NCBI GenBank assembly: GCA_900660155.1
Contig: CABFPE010001035.1
Span: forward strand, 11,886 to 65,699
Length of the DNA: 53,814 nucleotides
Direction of reading: 5' to 3'
From: Hofstenia miamia
Taxonomy: Eukaryota > Xenacoelomorpha > Acoela > Hofsteniidae
Each line of letters begins with the position of its first letter. Positions within the stretch are counted from its first letter, which is position 1. The notes beneath the pieces are model-generated. The model made no database searches. It was not told the DNA's origin and saw nothing but the letters and a program-made list of their open reading frames with translations. A program made the translations under genes and the position numbers. Below, in pieces: positions 42,082 through 51,432 of the stretch.

Positions 42082-43535
42082 ATGCATATATTGAGGATAT
42101 CTCAAGAACCCTTGTCCAAATGAAGTTAAAAATTTGATATCATGTGTAACTACTACTATAGAAGTGCACTATTAAGAATTCGGACCTCTCTGTACATATA
42201 ATTGCTTTCAATTGAGCTTACATCTCTGACATTTGCTGAAATTCTACGAAAAGTGATCGTAATTTTTAGATTTAAAATTTTTTTCTCGGCCTGTACTTGT
42301 CAGATATTAACATCCTATATATCATTCGAAAGCCCTATTTCTGATGCATCTAACTATGAAAACAGAATGTAAATATGTTTAAAACTCATTGAGCTATTAA
42401 CGCCTAAATTTGGTCAGTGCGTGATTTTTTAGCCATCTGTAAAAAAATTGTTCATCTAATAACTCCGAAACTTTAAGGTATATCGACTTGAAAATTTGTA
42501 CACAACATCTATTTCTGATGCGATTCAAGAATATATTAAAATTAGAATTTTTCGCAACAGAGGTTTTGCACAATATTGGATAATTGCATAAAAATTGGTC
42601 AAAAACGGCCAAAAAACAGCAAAGTAGGCAAAATGGGAAATTTTGGTATGGGAGTTTGAGTCCATGGATTTTGGATGTTGATAGCTCATTCGAACGAGCA
42701 ACACTAGAGGAAGATTTCATCTAAAGGTCAAAAAGCCCAAAACGCAAGATCGAATGGGCTAGAGCCAAAAAACGCAAAAAATTTGCAAAATTTTGTCGAG
42801 TTGGCCTACTTTGGCCGGCTATAGCTCGGTCAGTTTTTATCCAATCTTAAATATTTTTACATGAGTAAATCGACCATCGATCGAACTTTATTATGCATAT
42901 AATATATCCCGCACTTTCAAAAATTTTTGGGGTGGCCGTGAGCAAAAACCCGAAAATCAGCAAAAAATCAAAAGTAGACCGATTTTGGGGGGGTAGGGGG
43001 TACCCTCAAAGTGAATAGCGTTCTTAGCAATTTTGGCTCCAAGGCTGATATCGATCGAAGTTACTCTGTGCAAAATTTCAGAAAATTCTAACCGTGATTT
43101 CGCTCAAACTTTTTCAGCACCCCTTTTATGGCTAACCGGTTAAACAGCAACAAAAATAGTTCGGCTGAAGCCTCACACAACCTCTAACAGGCAAACGCCA
43201 CCCACCCAGTTGAAGTCTGAGGTCGGTGTATGAGTAGTACATAGTAATTTGTAAATTTCATATAGTTCAAAGACCTTAAGTACATAACAAACTAAAATAA
43301 TTTGATTTCAATTGAAAAAAGTAAGTCAACACCTTCAGAAATCCTGAAGATCCTTAGGATTCTTGATGATTCTGAAGTTGAAGAAGGTTGAAACAATGTC
43401 AATATGTCATAAAAACATTGTATTAGTAATTGGATTTAAGTTAGAAAGTGAATTTTAATAGTGGTACAACATCACAATGATGATGAGGTTCTTGGAATAG
43501 GATTGGTAAAGATTTGTGGAATTTGGTTTTCGATT

Positions 43536-43585
43536 GCCTTTCTTCACTTGAGCTAACCCTCCGGGGGTCTCAAAGGAAGAAAGGC
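43536..43585. repeat. 50-nt hairpin, type-2 unit at 43.2 kb
   Basis: The outer stem is identical to the other type-2 copies. One inner-arm change (GAGCTAACCC) weakens the middle. Confidence 0.75.
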
Positions 43586-43618
43586 TGCTGTTTCTAATGT
43601 TTAAACAAATTGCCCCAC

Positions 43619-43640
43619 TATATATATATATATATATATA
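43619..43640. repeat. (TA)n microsatellite
   Basis: The TA run directly follows CCCCAC in this unit and precedes GCATATATTGAGG. Confidence 0.85.
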
Positions 43641-44766
43641 GCATATATTGAGGATATCTCAAGAACCCTTGTCCAAATGAAGTTAAAAATTTGATATCAT
43701 GTGTAACTACTACTATAGAAGAGCACTATTAAAAATTCGGACCTTTCTGTAAATATAATTGCTTTAAATTGAGCTTACATCTCTGACATTAGCTGAAATT
43801 CTACGAAAAGCGATCGTAATTTTTAGATTTAAAATTTGTTTCTCGGCCTGTCATTGTCAAATATTAACATCCTATATATCATTCGGAAGCCCTATTTCTG
43901 ATGCATCTAACTATGAAAACAGAATGCAAATAAGTTTAAAACTCATTGAGCTATTAGCGCCTAAATTTGGTCAGTGCGTGATTTTTTAGCCATCTGTGTA
44001 AAAATTGTTCATCTAATAACTCCGGAACTTTAAGGTATATCGACTTGAAAATTTGTACACAACATCTATTTCTGATGCGATTCAAGAATATATTAAAATT
44101 AGAATTTTTCGCAATAAAGATTTTGCGCAATATTGGATAAATGCAAAAAAATTGGTCAAAAACGGCCAAAAAACAGCAAAGTAGGCAAAATGGGAAATTT
44201 TGGTATGGGAGTTCGAGTCCATGGATTTTGGATGTTGATAGCTCATTCGAACGAGCAAGACTAGAGGAAGATTTCATCTGAAGGTCAAAAAGCCCAAAAC
44301 GCAAGATCGAATGGGCTAGAGCCAAAAAACGCAAAAAATTTGCAAAATTTTGTCGAGTTGGCCTACTTTGGCCGGCTATAGCTCGGTCAGTTTTTATCCA
44401 ATCTTAAATATTTTTACATGAGTAAATAGACCATCGATCGAACTTTATTATGCATATAATATATCCCGCACTTTCAAAAATTTTTGGGGTGGCCGTGAGC
44501 AAAAACCCGAAAATCAGAAAAAACGCGAAAGTAGACCGATTTTGAGGGGGTAGGGGGTACCCTCAAAGTGAATAGCGTCCTTAGCAATTTTGGCTCCAGG
44601 GCTGATATCGATCGAAGTTACTCTGTGCAAAATTTCAGAAAATTCTGACGCGATTTGGCTCAGAACTTTTGCAGCACCCCTTTTATGGCTAACCGGTTAA
44701 ACAGCAACAAAAATAGTTCGGCTGAAGCCTCACACAACCTCTAACAGGCAAACGCCACCCACCCAG

Positions 44767-45939
44767 TTGAAGCTCAGCTGGGTGTATTTGTGATTGTTAG
44801 TACCTACGGTGTGTGTATGTTTATGTATATGAGTACATGTGTAAGTTGAATTAATATTTCATAATTACAGTTCTGAAAAATTAATAATTAATATGTAAGA
44901 TATAGAAAATTTATTTATATAATTGACTTGCTCTTAGAAAGTTGATCAAAGCAATGATCCATCATCACTATCATGTTCATCCTCTCTAGGTGGAATATTA
45001 TTAGGAATGCAATTTTTGTCTTTTATTACCCTTGGTTTACTTAATCCACCCATAAAGGTATTAGAATTTGAAAGGCAATGATTCTATAGTTGTATTATAA
45101 GTTACTTAATATATTAATCTTGATGCTGTTCAAGAATTTTGAATTGAGATAATTATTCTTGCATTTAAAGTTTCTAAGATAAACTTGTTTACCCATTATG
45201 AATTTTCTATAAGCGATATTGAGACATATTACTTATATTACACCATTAAGAATATGTAGGACTCATATTAAATGAGCCATTTTTATTAAATTGCAAAGAA
45301 TTATATTTTTTGAATTTTTTCAACCACTTGACTATTATTAGCCTGGTCCACACAGTCAATATTTCCAGGAAATTAAAAAAATTTGAATCAATATATCATT
45401 TGCTTAGTTATAAAATTAAAACATTTATAGAATTATTCAACACCATATAAAGTCAGCCTTTTTCAGTTGAAGTTGGGTTGAGGGAAATTGAAATTGCAAA
45501 ATTTTTTAATGAAATTATATAAACAGTATTTATTTATACAAAATTGTTGTTTCATTTCTTTAAATGTGTTTAAATTATGAACTTGTTTTGTGAAATTCAT
45601 GCACACTAGTTAATTAAATCGATTGCTTCATTAGGCATTTTCGGAATATGACAATTACATTGCACAATTTGGATGAGGGTAAACACAAGTCCAGTGCGGT
45701 TAGCATTACTACGTAATACCGCAATGAATGCTTACGAGCATTATTTCTAATCAAATTGCGACCTAGTTAATCCTCACTAATCTACTCTTTCAATAACAAT
45801 CATGATTGTATCACCAACCAATTGAAAACTTTATTGGAATGTCGGAAATACTTCAAACAAACTAGCTACAAGCATCCAATAAGATTAAAACTATCAATAC
45901 TTAAGAAATCACAAATCTAACGATTTATCATATTGCAAA
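44767..45939. other. Non-coding start of unit E
   Basis: AT-rich. After the shared 120-bp start there are weak traces of the type-2 left block (TTTACTTAATCCACCC near 45040, a decayed hairpin site). No gene seen. CCAAT-like strings (ACCAATTG, ATCCAATAAG) precede the RPA-like start but are unremarkable in such DNA. Confidence 0.5.
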
Positions 45940-46899
45940 ATGAGTTACTTGAATTCCCTATATAAACTTTCACAAACTGCCACGCAAATTTCTGTGTCAC
46001 AGGTATCTAATGACGGAGAGGATATGTGCCTTCTTGCCACTATAGTGCACATCATCAAATCAAAGAAGCCAGCGCAAGTATACCGAATGAAGCAGCAGGA
46101 GGGAAAGAGATCAATAATTGCAAGAGAACAGAGTTACTGTCACTTAATAGTATTAATTGAAAATAAGGATGGAGAAACGTTTGTTCTTTTCACACACTCG
46201 CTACAAGAAACTGCACAATTATTCACATCAACTGCTATTGGAATTGGCAGCAATGTCTGTATTTTAGAACCAACATCTTCTGAATATTTTGGAACAGACA
46301 CAAACAACAAAATTGTTTGCACACGCTTCCCTTTTTTGTTGTCACATTTAACAAAGGCAATTGAAGCAAAAATCCCAGCAGTACGTCTTTCGTCCGCTTT
46401 TTTTGGATTTCGTCTTTTTGATCAACAAATTCAGCTAAAGTCTGTCAACGTCGTGCCGGACTTATGCCATTGCAGAATGTGTGACGGTAGAGACACTGTC
46501 TGCACTGGAAAATCCATCAGAGGTATTGTCATTAGCACTAATATTTTTTTAAATGGGAAAAGTCTTTCAACCAAACCCCATCTTTCAGCATATTTAGCTA
46601 GGCTGTTCATTTCCGATGACATTCTGAGGAAAAATATTGAACATATTGATATTGTGGAGCTGCGATTAGCAGTGAGGCGCATCACTAGAATAATTGAATC
46701 GTGGGATATATGCGGCTGGACCAAATGTGCTGAAAATTCAGAGGGCGAATTTATTGAGATTAACGATGTTCACATTGCGGCACTGCGGCCACACAAGGCA
46801 ATTGAGGATGGCGTCATAAATGAATTGAAGCTAACAGGAATCAACTCTAATGACAACGATGGTATTGTCTTACCCATCATTGTTGACTCCAGAATTTAA
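45940..46899 (+). CDS. RPA-like (OB-fold) single-strand DNA-binding protein
   Basis: 319 aa, intact, TAA stop. I see no signal peptide or membrane segment. The first 150 residues are rich in beta-type hydrophobic strands, as in an OB fold. A Cys cluster (C176-x-C178-x2-C181-x6-C188) could bind zinc. The C-terminal part has ICGWTKCAEN (258-267) and DVHIA (276-280), both shared with the fragment at 4675-5033. RPA-like proteins are known accessory products of some plant and animal Helitrons and would protect single-stranded intermediates. It is convergent with the RepHel gene of the same unit. Its codon positions are clearly less AT-rich than the flanks, as expected for a real gene. AATAAA strings occur downstream near 47205. 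The family call is moderate; host-gene capture followed by divergence is possible. Confidence 0.65.
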   Translation: MSYLNSLYKLSQTATQISVSQVSNDGEDMCLLATIVHIIKSKKPAQVYRMKQQEGKRSIIAREQSYCHLIVLIENKDGETFVLFTHSLQETAQLFTSTAIGIGSNVCILEPTSSEYFGTDTNNKIVCTRFPFLLSHLTKAIEAKIPAVRLSSAFFGFRLFDQQIQLKSVNVVPDLCHCRMCDGRDTVCTGKSIRGIVISTNIFLNGKSLSTKPHLSAYLARLFISDDILRKNIEHIDIVELRLAVRRITRIIESWDICGWTKCAENSEGEFIEINDVHIAALRPHKAIEDGVINELKLTGINSNDNDGIVLPIIVDSRI

Positions 46900-48336
46900 A
46901 AACATTTTTCTTTTATATGTTTGTTAAGTTGTAGTAAATTGTTTTGTTTGTTTCATTAATTATATTTTGAACATTTAAGCTATTTAAAATCAATATCGTA
47001 TTTTAAATTTAATTATGAAGTATTTAATTTTGAAGCCAAAATTATTAAAATTTATCTCTGAATGTTATATCTTTGTTAGTTTATTCAATTATCAGATATT
47101 GTTATATAAATTTTTGTATTTAAATTTTTGAACTATATAGAATGTTTTCAATTTCATTCTGAGTTTTTTCATACCAAACTTTAATTTCGACTATAATAAG
47201 TCAATAAATTCGACAACAAAAGGCAAATAGAAAATTTAAATATATTCCTATAATATTTGTATTCAAATTTTTTAACTCTGTAGAACATGCATTTAATATT
47301 GTTACAACAATTCTGAACATTAATTTCGACTATTCTAGGCAAACAAAATGTTACACATTGAATTATAATTGATATTTAGCCTAATTTTATCATAAAATCT
47401 AAGATATCTGTTTTTTGAATTCAGAAAATATCAAAATAACAAAGCAAAAACTGAATATTAAATTAGGTATTATTTGTAATTAAGTTACTGCATACACATT
47501 TCAGTTAATGTACAATAAAATTGCTAAAATGTGCAATTTAAACATTGTTTAATTTCATATCTAAATTACAACGTCAATATCACTAAATGAAGTTATTTAG
47601 CCTGTGGGTCTGTGCTTTTAATTACGCTAGTATTACATTCATTTATATATTAGCATAGTAATAACTGAGAATTACAAATTTCAAAATCCGACTGTTAGTA
47701 CAGCACTTATTCTATAATGTGTTCTATAAATTTCATAAAAAATTAAAATTATTGATTCATAATATGCAACTCTCTTGATCTATGTAAAATTTTCTACATT
47801 TGGTTTTTAGATGTTTCTAATAAAGAAAGTTAATATTTTTAGAATGAAATAGGTTCTCAGCACTTCCATTTCCATCAAATGATGTCCTTTTGATTTAATA
47901 CAAATTAATATTTCATATATACAACTTTTCGAACTAACATTGGATGGAAACTTAAGATATACCTTTAAAAGCAAACGATGTCTTATTTTGAAAGAATATT
48001 GTATTATTGATATTACATGTATATGAAGAAGCTTAGTGGTTGTTTGATTTCTGATGTTTGAGGAACCATTTTCTCATAAACTAAAGTTTAGGTGAAAATG
48101 GTTCAATCACTTTTAATATTAAATTGAATATAAACGAAATCATTACTTATTTTAATAAAAATTCATTTGTTGCACTAATTTACAAAGCCTTTTAGGAAAA
48201 TAAATACGAAATTTCAACATTCAAGTAAATTACTAATTTTTGCTATTTTTTAACACTTCATTTTGATTAGAGCTGTTTTAATAAACATTAACCCTAAATT
48301 GAAAATTTTTATTATAAACTATTCTTTGTTTACACA

Positions 48337-48339
<3 letters not shown>

Positions 48340-48378
<39 letters not shown>
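48340..48378. repeat. (TA)n microsatellite, long tract
   Basis: About 19 uninterrupted TA units, the longest in the window. Confidence 0.9.
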
Positions 48379-48385
<7 letters not shown>

Positions 48386-50337
48386 CAAATGCTTATTTAG
48401 CTCAATGCATGTAATATATAATTGACAGCAAAACTTAAAAAATGACTAGCATTATATTTTAGCTAAACATCATTATTTAAATTTGAAACTTCTGAATTCA
48501 AAATTAACTAGATTTTGAATCAGAATGATTTTCGGAGTGATCAACCAAAGGCAAGAGAAGCCCAAAATTTTGAAAACACATTATGAATTGGCAGAGGCAA
48601 TCAATTCAAATTTTAATATCGTACATGCCATTCTTGCCATTCTATTCTGCATGCATAAGATTTCCTACAATTCCAATCCTCCACGTAAACTCTCATATAA
48701 AAAATGTTTTCGTAAATATGTTAAAGAAATTTTAGATCAACATCAAAGAACTATGGTCTGCTCTAAAATACAAAATTTTGGACTCTAATCAATAGTTATT
48801 TCCTTTTTGGGGCAGAAGCGTCTTCAAAATTCACATATTATGAACTTTGTGTTTTAGTGTTTTTGGTCCCACCCTTCTAATGTCTAAGTGCTTTTAATCT
48901 TTGAAATTAAAAAAACATTTTTGCATAATATGTTCTCCAAAGATGTTATCATAGCGTTAAATTTCAAGACTGCAATAGCAAGTAATTTCAAACAAAAATG
49001 ATATCAATTGGTTATTGTGAATTAATTATTTAGCATAATTACATTATTTTTTTTATAAACTTTTCAATGTGTGATCTATTTTGTCGGGGTACAGGAATGA
49101 GAACGTAGATGTTTCTAAAGAATTGTTAGAACTTACCCTATATTCAAGTGAATGTACTCAGTAAATTCTGTAGATCTTATGATAAGTTTCAACAACTATT
49201 GATGATTTAAATTTCTTGTAGACTTCTGACATATAATTAACTCTTACATTAAAAAACCGCAATTTAAAAGTGTAAGATCAATGTATTTGGAAATTGCGAT
49301 TGTTGTTACTCATATTTTCTCTAAAATCTAGTATTTGGTCAATGATTGGCTGAGTAAACTGTTTTTGCGACTTTTTGTTAGTGCTAATGTGATATATTAC
49401 ACTACAATCAAAAGCTTATTCCAATCTGTAGATATTGTCTTAACACTTAACTTTCATGAGAATCTAATTATTTTACAAAAATGACGATGAAATGATAATT
49501 TCACATTTTTTTCACCCTCACTACCATATATTCAATTGCGTTCTACTCAGTCAACAAATACTGGATTTTAAAAATTTTTTATTGAACTTGTGTTGCAACA
49601 ATAGCACTTTTCCCTAGTTATTAGATTGGATCGTATTTTTCATTATTCAAAAATTAATAGAGCAAGGGCTCTAGTGGGTCAAAGGTGGGTAGAGTTCAGT
49701 CGTTAAATAGCAACAGCAATAGGAAAATGAACTTAATATGAAATGAATAGTAGCAACCTTGAGTGAAAATTATATACATGCATACTCGATCTATGTATAT
49801 TTTATAGTCTAAGTTCTTGATTAAAAAAACTTTAATCTTTAGAAATAAATTTTTATTTGTTAAAATAGAAGTTGTTTAGTGCTAGTTTTCAATATTTAGT
49901 TTAATATAGAGTTAGGCCTAATGGCAAGATACTTTTGTTTATTTGATTGATAAGATTTATTTATGCAGATATTTTTTTATTTATGCTTATATTTTAGTAA
50001 TGCGAAATTATTAAGTTATATATATGTATTTTTCAAAATATATTAAATTTTAAATTTGAATATTTTGGAATTTTTTTTGAAAATTTCGTAAAAATCTAAT
50101 AAATTTGTTTATATCGAAAGTGTATTTTAATACTTAATTTGACAGTTTCATAATATCAAAATAATACATTATTTATTTATAACTTCACTATTTACCAGCT
50201 TAAAATCTAAAAATATAAAGAATATATCAATATTGGCAATATCTCCAATTAAAAACTTACTATTTTATTAATTAAAATTGATTTTTATGAAGCAAATTAA
50301 GCACACAAAAACTATATAATATATGTAATTTCAAAAA

Positions 50338-50362
50338 ATATATATATATATATATATATATA
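50338..50362. repeat. (TA)n microsatellite
   Basis: About 12 TA units, roughly 290 bp left of the RepHel module edge in unit E. Confidence 0.85.
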
Positions 50363-51031
50363 CTAATCCTGATTTTAAGGATATGTTGTACCGATTTCAT
50401 TCTAATCTAAGAAAGTTATACAGTAATGTTTTACAAGCAATAACAATTTCTAATCATTTTTGCAAACTCATTTTAATTAACTCTTTAACATGCATAATTC
50501 AATGACTTAAAAATACAATCTTAGAAATTATTTAATTATTTAGATGTAAAAAAAGTAAGTACTTTGATTCCAAAATTTGTTGAAAATGAATTATAGAATA
50601 CAAACATTTTCTAATATAAATCTTTGAAATATAATATTCAATATTTTGTTAGTAAGAAAAAGAGCAACAAACAATATATGTTATGTCAAAAAACGGATTC
50701 CGAAATCATCATTAACTTCCAACATCTTGGGGTCCCAAAGATCCCAAGCCGGGACGAAGCCAGCTTTAGTGATATCTTTGAATTTCTGTCAATTCTTTTG
50801 ATTCCATCTAACTGCTATGAACATCACCCTCTTGCCAACCTAAAATAAATAAGAGGACTTTAGCCAAAATGCTATACATTTTGTTCCCATGCGCAGGTGT
50901 ACACTTTTGTGTCTCGGACCTATCCTCTTTGGCGCACAAAATTATTTTTTTGTTTTTTTTGATTTTTTATTTTTGGTTATCTAACATTTTGCAATGCGCG
51001 TCTAGAAAAAAATAAACATAGCAAAACAGTG

Positions 51032-51403
51032 CTATCCCTGATAATCCGGAATCCCCGCGAATAGGTCACAGGGGATCCCATCTCGAAGTTATCCCTTTTC
51101 CAACTGTAAATAAATGTTATCCCTGCATTAACAACAATTGAAATCAATTGCTTATCCCTGCGCAAAATCTTAATAGACATAAATGCCTATTTCAGAAGGA
51201 AATAATTGTGAAAAACTAAACTTGCAATTAAAAGTCGCAAAATATTTAGTTCACTATTTCCTTGGTAGTTTCGTCATATCCATCTTTCGTCAATTTAACC
51301 ATTGATAGTGTTTGCAGATGCTACTAATATTGCCTTAACTATTTTTGGTTTTTCAATCCAACATGCCTAAGCATAAGTTATCCCTGGCTGCATGCTATCC
51401 CTG
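51032..51403 (-). promoter_or_regulatory. Motif cluster past the RepHel stop codon (unit E)
   Basis: The same six sites as in A and C start at 51032, 51088, 51116, 51151, 51377 and 51395. All six are kept although the neighbouring hairpin in this copy has decayed. Confidence 0.55.
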
Positions 51404-51432
51404 CTTTGCATGTAATATATTTTTCGTCACAA

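Larger units (their letters stand above)
41650..43209 (-). mobile_element. Type-2 non-autonomous monomer, first
   Basis: A 1,560-bp non-coding unit. From the left: TTGAAGTCTGAGGTCGGTGT; a 330-bp left block including CCTTCAGAAATCCTGAAG (a short palindromic run); the 50-nt hairpin; (TA)n; and the same 1.1-kb right block as units A and C. In other words it is a long unit with the RepHel module and the 2.5-kb arm removed. A 107-codon minus frame at 42397-42720 recurs in the next unit but has no recognisable product. Confidence 0.75.
43210..44766 (-). mobile_element. Type-2 non-autonomous monomer, second
   Basis: A 1,557-bp unit, colinear with the previous one and similarly non-coding. The sequence between the hairpin and the TA tract is shortened. 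It ends in CGCCACCCACCCAG directly against long unit E. Confidence 0.75.
46900..50651. other. AT-rich arm of unit E between the RPA-like and RepHel genes
   Basis: 3.75 kb of strongly AT-rich DNA with two long TA tracts and no similarity to the monomers that I can see by eye. A frame at 48525-48788 (87 codons, plus) has a mixed, Lys-rich composition and no recognised motif. It may be chance or a gene remnant. Confidence 0.45.

Noticed and set aside
42397-42720. Minus-strand frame of 107 codons, with a 126-codon relative at 43954-44334
   Set aside because: Both fall in the same place of the type-2 right block. The equivalent sequence in units A and C is not open over the same span, so this looks like chance in a repeat.
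48525-48788. 87-codon plus-strand frame as a third gene of unit E
   Set aside because: No motif, no second copy to compare, and AT-rich codon use like the surroundings. Kept only as a note within the non-coding arm.
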